A program made the translations under genes and the position numbers. The notes under the pieces are model-generated. The model saw nothing but the letters and a program-made list of their open reading frames with translations, was not told the DNA's origin and did not search any database. From Mustela lutreola (Eukaryota; Chordata; Mammalia; Carnivora; Mustelidae), in contig NC_081293.1 in assembly GCF_030435805.1 (NCBI RefSeq), forward strand, positions 107,362,546-107,426,545: a stretch of 64,000 bases of DNA. Reading direction: 5' to 3'. Shown here piece after piece: positions 1-12,200 of this stretch; positions within the stretch are counted from its first letter, which is position 1; the number at the start of each line of letters is the position of its first letter.

Positions 1-46
1 CGGGGCTCTTCCTTCTGGCTGTTTCTGAGTTATCTTTTATTTATTA

Positions 47-220
47 TTTTTAAGAAGATTTATTTAAGAGAGAGAGAGCGTGCACATGCCTTAGCAGGAC
101 AGGGCAGAGGGAGAGAGGGAGAGGAGATCTTAAACTGAGCGTGGAGCCCAACCCGGGGCTTGATCTCAGGGCCCTGAGATCCGACCTGAGCTGAGATCTA
201 CAGGTGGATGCCCTGTGGAG
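47..220 (-). repeat. Carnivore SINE (SINEC), antisense
   Basis: On the + strand it reads as a T-rich tail, then agagagag, a gcagagggagag body, and 'ccctgagatccgacctgagctga', the reverse complement of the SINEC consensus. The head end is truncated. Confidence 0.85.
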
Positions 221-818
221 GGAGAATGAGCAACAGAAATGGAAGGAAGGAATTTGAACAAGAAGGAAATGCGGAAATGCAAAGTGGGGCAGCTCCTGGC
301 AAATGAGAGACCCAGGCCAGGGGTCCACAGGCTGACCCATCTCCACACAGCCCCGGCACCGAGGGAAGTCCTCAGCTGTTCTGAAAGCCGGGAGGCCCCC
401 AGGAGGAAATACAGAAGGCTGCTGCCAGGATGCTGGCCCAGACATTCCTGAGTGTGGGGACACAGACATGGCATGGTGGCAGGGTGCCCTCCACTGTGTC
501 ACAGGAGAGGAAGGCTGCAGCACGTGATTCAGACCTTCAGCCCTTTTGGAGCCTCCCCTGAGCACAGGGGCCACTAAGCAAGCCTCAGGGCCATGGGAAG
601 CTTCGGTCTACTCCAGGGGACAAAGCCCTAAGGATGTGCGCTTCCCGCCAGCCATTAGGTGCCCCACCAGACACACAGGGCTTCCTTGGAGAAGGTGGCT
701 CTTCAGTGAAACCACAAAGCCACACAGGACCCGCCGCATAGGGACTTGCGGCGAGGGGGACAGCATATGGGGTAGTTAGTCGTGTTGCTCTAAGGAGACA
801 TACATGTGTGGTGTTTTG

Positions 819-1000
819 TTTTTAAGATTATTTATTTGACAGAGAGAGAGATCACAAGCAGGCAGAGAGGCAGGCAGAGAGGGGGGGGGAGCGGGCTCCC
901 CGCTGAGGAGAGAGCCTGATGCGGGGCTCGATCCCAGATCCCTGAGATCATGACCTGAGCCAAAGGCAGAGGCTTAACCCACTGACCACCCAGGCACCCC
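819..1000 (-). repeat. SINEC, antisense, nearly full length with target-site duplication
   Basis: Full SINEC layout ending in accacccaggcacccc. It is flanked by a close direct repeat, gtgtggtgttttgttt before and gtgtagtgttttgttt after, which marks the insertion. The body contains the 'gatcacaagcaggcagagaggcaggcagag' variant. Confidence 0.93.
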
Positions 1001-2750
1001 GTGTGTAGTGTTTTGTTTCAAAAGAAGTCGAAGAGCTTTGCAAAAGTGACATGTGATGAGGATGGGCCAGAGAGTACAGATTTTTGGTTCTAACTGAGGA
1101 GTGATGCTTTTGTGGCCACCAGGGATAAACGTGAGTATAGACGTGTCCATCTAGCTGCTGCTGGAGAATGGAGGAGTCGGCCCAACAGTGGATACACGGA
1201 AGCCAGACAGGGAGTTGTGGCAATTGTCCGGTGGGGACAGTGTGATGGAGGGAGGTGGGGGGATGGAGGGGGAGTCAGGGGAACTGAAGCCTCGGAGGAA
1301 GGGCTAAGTTGGTCCCTCAAGCCCCGGGGCAGGGGCGGGGTTGGTCCCCAAGCGGCCACTCCTCTCAGTAGTGAATGATACAATCACTTCCCAGAGACCA
1401 GCATGGGAGTTGGTTCACAAGGGCATCCTAGGGCAGGTGAGCCAACAGTTAGCCAGGCATGCACCCTCACTGGGTGGGAATGACGCCGGTCTCCACGGCA
1501 TACCTTGGTGCCCCGAGACCCTCCTCAGGTTGGGGAATTGAGGATAGAACTCTATTTCAGCCGGTGAGCATGACTATCTGGGGTGGCATGAATGTGGAGA
1601 TGCAGGGTCCTGATCAGTTTCAAAGCTAACAAGGACTGTGACCTTGGGTAGCATTCTAGGACAGGTGGTTTCCGTTGTCAGAGAAATGCCCTGTGGCAAG
1701 CCCAGTATGAGTGAAGGGAGCTCTTATGGAGTTACCTGGAGCTCTCGGAACATGAGGATAGGAAACATGTACACCCCGCCCCCTTTCAAGCCTCACCTTT
1801 GGTTGTGGCTGGGTCGGGGGCTGTTCTAGGGGCCCAGAGTCCTCTCTCTGCATCCCCTATGCATGCCCCTTGACTGTTCCACCTGGCCGATCCTCCTAAC
1901 CAGAGCGGCAGTCGGTTCCTTGGCCTCCTCGTCTCTAGGCTGGCCCGGGACTTGCACTGACTGATGGAAGGAGACAGAAGGGATGTTGTAGGAATTCTGG
2001 AGACCCTGCTGCTTCTGCCGGCTCCTTGGGCCACCGTCCAGAATCACCCTGCCAGGAGGATGGGGGACCGCAAGGAGCAGAAGGAGGTGCCCCGGGACCA
2101 TACCCAGTACCCAGTGTGTAGGGGAGACCCCCTAGACCAGCCCCCAGCTGAATGCGGCCTCATAGGGACGTGCAGGTATAAGTGGAAGAGGCCAGACTCA
2201 TGAAGACACCACAGACCCTTGTTGTCAAAGCCACCAGTTTGGGGAGAGTTCCTTACACATCCGTCAGTGACCAAGACACTGCCCATTTCCTGCCTGTTCT
2301 CATTTCTGGGGATCCCGGTCCCAGTTCCTGTAGGAAGACTTCAGAATGGCAGAACTCCCTATGTTGGTTGGTGCTGGCAATGTAACGAGAGGCTGGATAC
2401 ACACACAGACGATGGCCAGAGCACACACGCGGGGCAGAACTCTGACCCACGATCTGCAGCAACCAGCCCAGGGAAACCGGCCAGGAAGCCAATCCACGTA
2501 CCCACCTACCCACCTACCCTGATGCCATGGCTCCTGTTGCTCTTCTCCATAGTTCCCCACCTTTCAACTAGGGGAATCAGCAACTGACTTCTGGGGTTTG
2601 TCATCAAAGTGATACGTAAGTGATGGGTCCCTAACTCAGCCTGCTGGGATCATATTTAACCGTGCCCATGCCTGAAAGACAGGAGAGAGCCAACAAATGC
2701 TGGTCTCCCTTGTCCTGGGAGGTGGGGTCCCCTTCTTCAGAACGCCAACC
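1001..2750. other. Intergenic, unique sequence
   Basis: No exon, RNA gene or interspersed repeat that I can support. By human synteny the gene upstream of HUS1 would be SUN3, but no SUN-domain exon was recognised here. Confidence 0.5.
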
Positions 2751-2752
2751 CT

Positions 2753-2921
2753 GGGGTGCCTGGGGGGCTCAGTCATGAAGCATCTGCCTTCGGCTCAGGT
2801 CGTGATCTCAGGGTCCTGGGATGGAGCCCTGTATCAGGCTCCCTGCTCAGTATGGGGTCTGCTTCTCCCTCTGCCTTGGCTGCTTCACCTGCTTGTGCTC
2901 TCTCTCTCTCTCTCTGTCAAA

Positions 2922-2952
<31 letters not shown>

Positions 2953-3024
2953 ATTTAATAAAAAATAAATAAATATAAATAATAAACAAATAAATTAATT
3001 AAATAAAATCTTAAAAAAAAAAAT
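2753..3024 (+). repeat. SINEC, sense, with long AAAT-type tail
   Basis: Starts ggggtgcctggggggctcag, has a (TC)n block and then about 100 bases of aaataaat-rich tail. It is flanked by imperfect copies of gaaccccaac-ctg (about 2740 and 3025), consistent with a target-site duplication. Confidence 0.93.
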
Positions 3025-3029
3025 AGAAC

Positions 3030-3660
3030 CCCAACTCTGAGCACTGTGCCTGACAGTTACCATGGGCTCCGTGAACGTTAATTCTAAAAATGTTTATGAA
3101 ATTTATGGAAGTATTTTTCTGTCAGCATCTAAAAGATGAGAAGTCTCTGAAAAGCCGTTTAAGCAAAAACCATGCCTTAAAACCGGGACAATTCTCAAAA
3201 GACATGCCCTCACACTGCCTCTACAGTACGCTTTCCTTCATTTTATGTGTTTTCATGTAAAAAAAAAAAAAAAAAGAAAGATAAATACTGCCTGTGAAAT
3301 CCAATGCAGAAGCTCTGAGCCGTGCCAGTCTCTTTCCTCTGGGGTAAGATTTCTGACACTAAGTGGTAGCACTGGGATTGAAGTCAGTCTTCCCCTAGGG
3401 GCTAGAGGAGATGAGCGAGCACCTGACCCACCGGGCAACAGCCAGCAAACACTTTCATCCGCTACCCTCTGGTTGTATTTCCATTTGAGGACAAAATTAG
3501 GGCATTTCCTCGAACAGGACACAGACATAATAAACACCATCAACACCTGTCCCTAGATCATTCCGTGTCTCATTTCCTAACCCTGAAGTGTGGCCATGTT
3601 TTACATCAGAAGGCTGTTTACCAGCTGGACTGACAGCAACATGAATCTACATGCTGTTAG
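3030..3660. other. Intergenic, unique sequence
   Basis: Contains a short poly-A run at about 3259-3275. No gene or interspersed repeat was recognised. Confidence 0.45.
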
Positions 3661-3665
3661 AAAAC

Positions 3666-3898
3666 CTGGGGCACCTGGGTGGTTCTGTCATTAATCATCT
3701 GCCTTTGGCTCATGGGTTCCAGGGTCCTGGGATCAAGCCTTGCATCGGGCTCCCTGCCTAGCAGGAAGCCTGCTTCTCCCTCTCCCACTCCCCCTGCTTG
3801 TCTTCCCTCTCTCCCTGTGTCGTCTCTGGCAAGTAAATAAATAAAATCTCTAAAAAAAAAAAAAAAAAAAAGAAAGAAAGAAAGAAAAAGAAAAGAAA
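3666..3898 (+). repeat. SINEC, sense, poly-A tailed
   Basis: A ggggcacctgggtggttctg head, the standard body, ctctctccctgtgtcg, then a run of about 19 A and an AAAG tail. Flanked by agaaaacct / agaaaactc. Confidence 0.92.
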
Positions 3899-4254
3899 AC
3901 TCAGTGGCACACACATGTTTCTAGAGATCTCTGGTGATCTCGTTCCTTACTGCACGATCATTTGGGGAGAGAATGTAGGGAAGTAGTGCAGTATATTTAA
4001 TTATCAGAACTGAAATTATCAGGTTGCTAAACCTATTTAATTTAGTTTAAGGAAACTGCAAGACTTCATAAGTAAGATCCTTTTTCTCTTTCAGGAAAAG
4101 ATCATTACAGCCTCATTTTTTAACTGTTGGGTCAAAATTCCCAATATTATTTGGGCCTTTGTCTACACAGAGTGCATTATCATGTAAGTCTTCTTAGCAA
4201 GTTTAAAAAGTTATTTTTTATGGCATAAAATTAAGTCACATAAAGTGAAGATCA

Positions 4255-4375
4255 GGGGTGCTTGGGTGGCTTAGACGCTGGAGCAGGTAACTCTTGGTCT
4301 TGGGAGTCGTGAGTTTGAGCCTCACATTGGATGTAGAGGTTGCTTAAAAATAAAATCTTTAAAAAAATAAAAACG
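4255..4375 (+). repeat. Old short SINEC, sense
   Basis: A ggggtgcttgggtggcttag head, then a tRNA-like 'cttgggagtcgtgagtttgag' and an A-rich tail, without the CT-rich block. This is an older, shorter subfamily. Confidence 0.82.
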
Positions 4376-4497
4376 AAGTTCAATATTCTGTGAAACATTG
4401 TTTACAAAGTTTATTTAGAGACATTCTTTATATTTATGTGATCTCCAAAGCAACTGCCTCATGTAGTAACTTATCTATTTTAAAATTAATTTATGCT

Positions 4498-4668
4498 GGG
4501 GCGCCCAGGTGGCTCAGCTGGTTGGGTGACTGCCTTCAGCTCGGGTCAGATCCTGGAGTCCCTGAATCGAGTCCCCCATCAGGCTTGGTGGGGAGTCTGC
4601 TTCTCCCTCTGACCCTCCCCCCTTTCCTGCTCTCTCTCTCTCTCGCAAATCAATAAAATCTTAAAAAA
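4498..4668 (+). repeat. SINEC, sense
   Basis: A ggggcgcccaggtggctcagctggttgg head, the body, a ctctctctctctc block and an aataaaatcttaaaaaa tail. Confidence 0.92.
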
Positions 4669-4936
4669 CGTAATCTATGTCATCATAAAGAAAGCATGTT
4701 TTGTTCACAAAAAAATGAAAAGTGACATTAAATCACATTTGGTTTGGTAAACACTTCTATATTACAATGTAGACTGCAATTTAGTTTCACATTATAGTCT
4801 TAAAATAGGGAGAATTGTTTGTAATTTTTGTATTTTACGCCTTTCGAATACTTTGTATTCGTATTCACATCTTGATTCTACCTGTCAAGTTAAAAGCACG
4901 TTTGTGGGTCCTTATTTGTGAAGCATATTAAAATGA

Positions 4937-5045
4937 ACACTTTTTATTTTACAATTTTTTAAAAGTAGGCTCTATGCCCATCGTGGGGATGGTACTGACG
5001 ACCCTCCATCAAGAGCCGCCGGCGGAACCACCCCAGTGCCCCCAA
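4937..5045 (-). repeat. Old short SINEC, antisense, next to the CpG island
   Basis: After a T-rich stretch it reads ctctatgcccatcgtgggga, actgacgaccct, aagagccgcc and cccagtgccccc, the reverse complement of the older SINEC. It is much decayed. Confidence 0.65.
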
Positions 5046-6198
5046 ATCAATTCGGCGGATGCTCCATTTCCTGTTTTGTTCTTTGAAATTCTGCGACGTC
5101 GTGTACATCATCTGCGCCGTCAGAATTTCACTCGGATCGGCGGAGTTCGTCTGGAGAGGAGCTCACCCAGTCACCCCTTAGGTCTCCAGGCCGCAGAGTA
5201 AGGGGAGCGTCTCAGCGAGGCGGGGGGCGGGGGCGGGGAGGCGCAGGGGTGCGGTCCTTGGCTCCAGGGTACCCGCCGGGACCGACCTGGGGCGCAGAGC
5301 GGTCCACGCGGACACCTGCAGGCCCGGGCCGGGTGTGGGGGGCGGGGGTGCGGTCTGCGTCCCCAGCACAGACCCGCAGCTGCCCGCACCGGGGCCTCCG
5401 GGACCCTCGCCGCCCACGGTCGCGCGGACGGACCCTCCCGGCCCCCCAGCAAAGCGGCTCCTGCGCCGCCCGCGGCCCCCACGTCTGTGGGTGCGCAGCC
5501 CGCTTTCACCGGACGCCGACGGTCCCAGCTCCGGGGTCGGACGCGAGCCTCGGTGCGGCCGTCCGAGCGGGAGGGTGCGGAGCGCCCGCGGCCCGAGGGG
5601 TGCGCTCGGCGACCGCGTCGCTCGGTCCCGGGGAGCAGCTGCGGGTCCCGGGGGGCGCGTCCCGGCGGCCGAGGGCGGCGGCCCCGCTCTCTCCCCGACC
5701 GCGAACCCGCGGAGGCAGCGCCCGCTCCCGGGGGCCGGCCCGCACGTCACCACGAGCAGAGGCCGCCCCGGGCATGTCCGACGCCAGCGCGCCGGGAGAG
5801 GACCGGAGACCCCAGGTCTCCACAGAGGGGACCGGAACGGGACCCGCGTACGCCCCCTCCCGCGGTCACGGCCCCGGCCCCGACGCCTCGGGATGCGACC
5901 TGGAGCCCGACCGCACCCGAGGACGTGGCCCCGGACCTCGCCTTCCCCGGGGTGCGACCCCCGACTGTGACCCGGACTCGCCTCCCCGGTGACCCGCGTC
6001 GAGGGTGACCCCGGAAGCCCTCTCCCGGACTCCTGGCCCCAGGCCCCGCCTCCCCGGGGGCGTGACCATGGGGCCCCGCCTCCCCCGGGGCGGGCCGGGC
6101 GGCGGAACCAATGCGCGCGCGGCGGCGTTTCCGGCGGGAAGCTGAGAAGGGGACCCGAGTCACCGCCACGGACGCCCCGCGCGGGCCCGCGTCCGGCC

Positions 6199-6250
6199 AT
6201 GAAGTTTCGGGCCAAGATCGTGGACGCGGCGTGTCTGAATCACTTCACGC
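6199..6250 (+). CDS. HUS1: HUS1 coding exon 1
   Basis: Encodes residues 1-17 and the first base of codon 18 ([17 protein letters not shown]). The donor is c|gtgagc at 6251. Human has Gly at residue 10 where this copy has Ala. The exon lies inside the CpG island. Intron 1 (6251-6979) is G-rich at its start, with a repeated GGGGCGGGAGA unit, and holds no other recognisable element. Confidence 0.95.
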
Positions 6251-9200
6251 GTGAGCGGGGGCCGCGCCGGCCGCGGGGGCGGGAGAGGGGCGGGAGAGGG
6301 GCGGGAGAGGGGCGGGCCGGAAGAGGCAGCGCGCGCGGCCGGGCCCCTGTGGGGGCCTGTGCGGCCGCCCGCGGGGCGAGGATAGAGGATGGGGGCGCGG
6401 GAGGGTCGGGGGGCGCGGGCCTGGGGCGCCGGAAATGGGGCCCGGGAGGGTCAGGGGGCGCGGAGGTGGGCATGGGGGTGGGGGACCAGAGGGCGTTGCT
6501 GCGGCTCAGGATAGGGCGCGGAGGTGCACGGGGCCTCCCCGGGGTGGCAGGGGTGGTCAGGGGTGGGCACTGGCAGGCGGCAGAGCGGGTGCCGAGGTAC
6601 CCAGGCTGATGTCCCCCACATGACTGGGACCAGGTGGCTTCTGCCTGCGCACACCTGCCTTGGAAGCGGGGCCGCAGGGGTCCCTGCGCCATGTGGGTGC
6701 CGAGCCTTGCACTGGCCTCGGGGCTGTAGCCCCCTGCGGGCCTCGGTGCAGGATGAGTGGGGGACCCCCCAGCTAGGGGCCAGTAGCCCCCCAGCTGGCT
6801 GTCCTCATCCTGCCACACCTGGCGGGGCCTCAGGAGGTCAGAGTGCTTTCCTGCGGGGAGGGGACAGATAGGGCCTCTTCCCCGCGGGCAGCGTCCTCAG
6901 GTTGCAGCGAGGGCCCAGCCAGGTTATGCTCCTACCCTCCGTGTGCCTCCTGCTGATTCCCGGCTTTGCTCCCCGGCAGGGGTCAGTGCCATGGTAGCCA
7001 AGCTCGCCAAGATCTGCACGCTGCGCATCAGCCCGCAGACGATGAACTTCATCCTCTCCGACAAAGTGGCTGGCGGGGGTGTGAGCATGTGGTGTGAGCT
7101 GGAGCAGGTGCGCCCGCGGGCAGCCCGAGGCCGGAGCCGCACCCCGAGGTCTCCAGAGGCCGCACTGGCCCCGTGTCTTCCTTCCCACAGGAGAACTTCT
7201 TCAGTGAATTCCAGATGGAGGGTGTCTCTGCAGAAAACAACGCCATCTACCTAGAGCTGACCTCAGAAAATCTGTCTCGGGCGTTGAAGACAGCCCAGAA
7301 TGCCAGAGCCCTGAAGGTCAAGCTGACGAACAAACACTTCCCCTGCCTCACCGTGTCCATAGAGCTGGTGAGCAGGAGCGGGCATTCCAGACGCTTCTGG
7401 GGAGCGAGGCCAGTGCCTGCAAATATAGGCTTTCCAGCGGCCTGGAGAAGGCCGGTTGGTTTTATAAAAAGGAGGGACGTGCCTACAAATGCCTGCTTTC
7501 TGTTAGTCAGGCCTTCTCGCGCCTCAGTGCTACTGTGCTCACACTGCATTCGGCCAGGGCCCTGCCTTTTCCCGGGCCAGAGCACTCCCGTGTCCTTTCC
7601 TATCTGCATACCCCCACATGGAATCACGCTTTCCGTCCAGTTCCGCCGTGGAAGGGTTCCCCCCCTCCTCTGTGACACTTTCCCGTGACCTCTGATTCTC
7701 CTAGAATGCACACATTTTTCGTGCTGCTTCCAGAAGGCTCTATTGCCCAGCTTTCCTTGAGACACACACCCCACGGGGCTCTCCTGGCTCATATGTCTTA
7801 CCATGATGGCCAGAGCCCTGCACTTCTGGCCACACCTGTCTTGGAGCCAGATCACCAACTGCCACCATCCAAATGGTTCCACAGTGTCCCCTTCTTGCCC
7901 AGCTCCCAGACTTTGGAGACCCTAGGGATCCTGCTTGGAATGTCTCCCCTTCCGGCTCCCTGAAACCTGCACCCTGGTGCCTCTTCTCCCTACCTGCCCT
8001 CACACTGGAGCCTTCCCCCACTTTTTAAAAAGATTATTTATTTGGGAGAGAGAGAGAGAACGTGTGCCCAAGCATGGGGAGCAGCAGAGGGAGAGGGAGA
8101 AGCAGGCTTCTTGCCAAGCAGGTCGATAACAGGACCCTGAAATCCTGACCTGAGCTGAAGGCAGATGCCCCTGTGTGTTGGTTTCTTGCTTATTGAACCA
8201 TGTGGGCCCTGGAGAGCAGGGACATGTCTTATTCACCACACTTCCAACTCCTTACGGGACTCGAGCAGGACAGGCCCGCCATAAGTGCTTGGTGAATGGG
8301 CTTCGATGAACACACAGAACATTCCAGATAGATTTGGTATCAGTTTCTGTTTGTCCTTCGGCGACTCTGTTTGCTTTTTTAACATCAACACTGAAAATAT
8401 GTTCCAATTTTTCTCTTGGCAGTTATCTGTGTCGAGCAGTAGCCGCATTGTGACACACGACATCCCCGTTAAGGTTATTCCTAGAAAATTGTGGAAGGAT
8501 TTGCAAGAACCTACAGTCCCGGACTCCGACGTGAGTGATGCCCGTCGTCTTCTGCTCATGACGTGTTGTGTGGAGTGATGAGAATTCCCTGCTGTCAGTT
8601 TTGGGCTCACGGCATACCTCATTTAGAAATCGTTTAGAAACTTGAGAGGAAATGCTAGTTGTTTTTAAAGAAGGAAGAAGGAAGGAAGAAGCTTGCAGTA
8701 TTTGCCTTTCGTTAATTACGTAAAACATCTTAAAACAGCGCTGCGTGTAGTAGAAAAGCTACACTCCGCACACGGGAGAGCAAAGTGCTTGGATCATTGT
8801 GCTTGATTAATTAACCTAACTTAGCACTTGGGGGGCAGGAGTGGTGCCCGGAACACGGGCAAGAGCCAAGAGGGGGGCTCCTCCAGTCCTGCTGGCAGGA
8901 GTCCCAGAGCCCCTGAGAGGATCGCCCATCCCAAAGGGTGCCCTGCCTCTCTCTCTCACATTCTGGAAGACACGCTGCAGGGAGATTGGAGAGACCTTAT
9001 TGACTCCTGCCGAGGGCACCTGTGCTGACAACGCCATCTCGGGCATTGTTAGGATTCAAGCTCCGGAGCCGGACTGGCTTGCGGCGCCTGTCAGGGTGGG
9101 AGGAGACCCAGCACGTGGCTCTGGGCCCACAGAAGATGGGCCCCGGGGTGCTGAGTGCCACCCCTGGGTGTCCATGGGGACACAGTCGCCCCAGTAACCG

Positions 9201-12200
9201 GAGGCTGGCAGGTTATAAAGTTGTTTTCTTTTTATATTTTGAGAGGAGCTTATTGAGACAACTTTACGACAGGCTTTCAGAACTGTTCAGCCGACACACA
9301 GTCGGAGGCCAGGGGGCAAGCCCGTCAGCACTTGGCTGTGCTCGTGTTTTCAGTCCTCCCGACGTGTGTCGTTGGTTTTGTAGGTCAGCATTTATCTTCC
9401 GGTCTTGAAGACCATGAAGAGCATCGTGGAAAAAATGAGGAACCTCAGCAATCACCTTGTAAGTGATCACTTCTTCGGAGAGCAATAGTCTGCGACTTTC
9501 AGGACTGTTCGATTCGGGTCCTGGGCCCTGGGAGGAGGCCCAGCTGGGTGGAGGCATGGGTGCCTTCATGCTCACCGCCGCGGTGTCCCGGGGGGCCTGG
9601 GGACCCGGCCTGTGTGGAGAGTTCACCAATCCACGGCCGCCTGTGGAAGCCCTGTTCTCCGTGCTTCTCCTCTGCCTCCCCGGAACGGGGAGTTTCGTGT
9701 TTGCCCTCACCCCTGGCCCATTAAGAGTGTGTTCAAGGGTCAGGCCTTGTTTCCTTATGTCTCGGAGAGCACATTCCGTATTTCATCTAACAGTATCTCT
9801 TGAGTGAATCACTGGAGTTGGCTGGGGGTTGAGTGTCCTGTCCGCTTAGCCTGGGACAAGGCTGCCCCAGAACGTCGTGATCTCCAGTGGCTGCTCTCCT
9901 GTTGATCCAGTCGTCATGCTGGGAGCTCCCTCTGGGCCCACTCCGGTACCTCGGAGACGCTCAGAGCAGCGCCGGGGCGGGGGTGTGGGTAGGCAGGGCA
10001 AATTAATCCCAGGCTCTGCTTGTTTGTTCTTGCAGTCCAGTGGAAATGACTCAGCAAAGTGGCCTAGACAGAGTCATCAGGGGTGTTTTTCTCTCCTCTG
10101 GAATGTGTATAGAGAGATGTCATGGCATAGCTGCTAGGGTCTAGAGTACTTGGTGGAAAGCTTCCGGAGGGGCCAGGTGCACAGGGAGCGTGGCTTGGTG
10201 ACCAGAGTTCTGCCTCTGAGGGTCGTAGGAAAGAGAGCGGAAAGAAGGGGGGTTACCCTGGAGTTGCTCGGACACCCTCGCTGAGACCCCCGGACACCCT
10301 CGCTGAGACCCCCGCCCTTCCCCCACCTCCTGCAGGGAGGGATGCGGCAGTAGGGGGGGTCCTGTGCAGGAGCAAGGGAGACCGGCGCCGACAGCCAGGA
10401 GTCCACACCAGGTTTCCTGTGGCTCCCCTCCCGCTCCAGCCCCAGGGTCTTGTGAGGCCAGCTGGGGTTCTGGTTCCAGAGTCGTGGGCTGGGTCTGGGA
10501 CCCAGTCCGGCTGCATGTCCAGGTGCCTCGTCGGTGGTGGTGGTGGGAGTTCTGTCCTGCTCTGCCTCACCTTTTAGCCTAGCACCTTTGCATACCTGTA
10601 CACATGAGCTTCTTGGTTAATGCAGTAGTGACTATCGTGACATGGTGGCAGAAGGGGAGTCCTTGGCCACACAGACCTGGGGCCCCTCCCAGCTACACTG
10701 GGTAGCACGTGCGGCCTGTGCCAGGTGTCACTGGAAGCGGGCAGGGTGGCGCGTGCCTTCACCAGAGCTTGCTGTGCTCTGGGCGTGGGGAGGCACTTCC
10801 TGTTGGTTGTCCAGCACTCTGGGTCAGTCTTCAGAAGTGATCGGTGATGATCGCTAAGGAAACCATGGGTAGAGCTAAGGTCTTAGACCTGTAAGAGGTA
10901 GTCACGCTGGAGTGGGGTCTTCACTCTGAGGGGCCTCTTCTCTAGGGATTTCCAAGTACCCCCTGTCGGGGATGCTGGGTGGGTCTCGCTGCCGTCGGGA
11001 GTGTTCTGGGGCTGTGGGGCTACCTTGTCACCTGGTTTGGCAGAAGCTGATGTCCGCCCCCCCCTTTTGCTTTCCTTTTCTTAAGACTATAAAATACTCA
11101 ATTTGCAGATTATCGAAGCAAACCTAAGTGGAGACTTGAACTTGAAAATAGAAACAGAACTCGTGTGTGTTACGACTCACTTTAAAGACCTGGGGAACCC
11201 TCCACTGGGTAAGTGTTCCAGTGCTTTGCGTTCTGTATGTAATACATTGTTGGAGGTGTCACATCTTGCTGAGATCTCTACCTGGAACACGGGAGAGATC
11301 TCAGTTTCACACTTGGGGAGGGAACAGGCAGCTGAGGTCCAAGCAGGGAAGGTTGGCCTCCCCGGCCTAAGGAGTGGCGCCTGCCCCACTGGTCCCCTGA
11401 GGGCCCCTGGTGACCTGTTTCTGCCCATTTCTCACCTGGAATGGCGTCACAAGGTAGACAAGGTTTTGTTTCCTCCCACTTTAGTCCCTTGTATTTATGA
11501 AATTAGACTAGCAGATGGCAGCTTTCCTCACCTGACCAGATTTTTCATTCCTTACACAGCAGCAAAGACCATGGGACCAGTTTAGTAGCGGTGAATGACA
11601 GGGTAACTGACTGGATAGGGGAGCGGGGGGACCGGAGTGGTGCCCACAGAGCTCGTGGCCATGGACCATGCACTTAGTGGGTGCTAAGTGCTGGGGTAGG
11701 CAGCAGGCAGGGCCCGGGGAACTCCACAGATGACGTGGAAGCTGGATAAGTCCCACACATGTTCTCCCCCCCCGCCAATATTTCATTTATATATTATAGA
11801 GTCGGGGGAAGGGCAGAGGGAGTGGGAGAAGCAGACTCCCCGCTGAGTGCAGAGCCTAACAGTGGAGGGCTCGAACCCAGGACCCTGTGATCATGACCGG
11901 AGCTGAAGTCAGGGGCTTAACCAACTGAGCCACCCAGGCGCCCCCACACATGTTCTTTCCCACCTGGGAGGCCCGTCGCCTTTATAGTAAAAATGTGCAA
12001 GTTTCCAGCTGGCGTATGGAAGTCCCGTCAGTGCGGCCAGAAAGGCTTTTTACCTTGTAGAGAAGCATATCCCACTCCAGCCATGTGCAGTCCACACAAC
12101 CGAGGCTTGCTAGCTGTTCTGTGAAGTGCCTGCCTTCGGTGATACTGTGCTCTTTATTTTAGTAAATTATAGTAAGGATCTTGTCTCTGATGCTTGCTCA

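Larger units (their letters stand above)
5180..6470. promoter_or_regulatory. HUS1: CpG island with the HUS1 promoter
   Basis: About 1.3 kb of very GC-rich, CpG-dense sequence covering the HUS1 start codon and the beginning of intron 1, unlike the AT-rich sequence just upstream (4680-4980). No TATA box is seen near the start. Directly upstream of the ATG is a TTTCCGGCGGGAA element (6128-6140) that resembles E2F/ETS sites; that assignment is inference. The long open frames on both strands here come from the base composition. Confidence 0.85.

Noticed and set aside
1001-5150. Search for 3' exons of SUN3, expected upstream of HUS1 by human synteny
   Set aside because: No SUN-domain text with splice signals was recognised; the gene probably ends before the window.
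5249-5992. 247-codon + strand open frame upstream of the HUS1 ATG
   Set aside because: Same compositional effect; no recognisable domain, and it ends before exon 1.
5178-6215. 345-codon open frame on the minus strand across the HUS1 promoter
   Set aside because: CpG-island composition removes stops in several frames at once. The protein is Arg/Gly/Pro low complexity, and long frames on the + strand overlap it.
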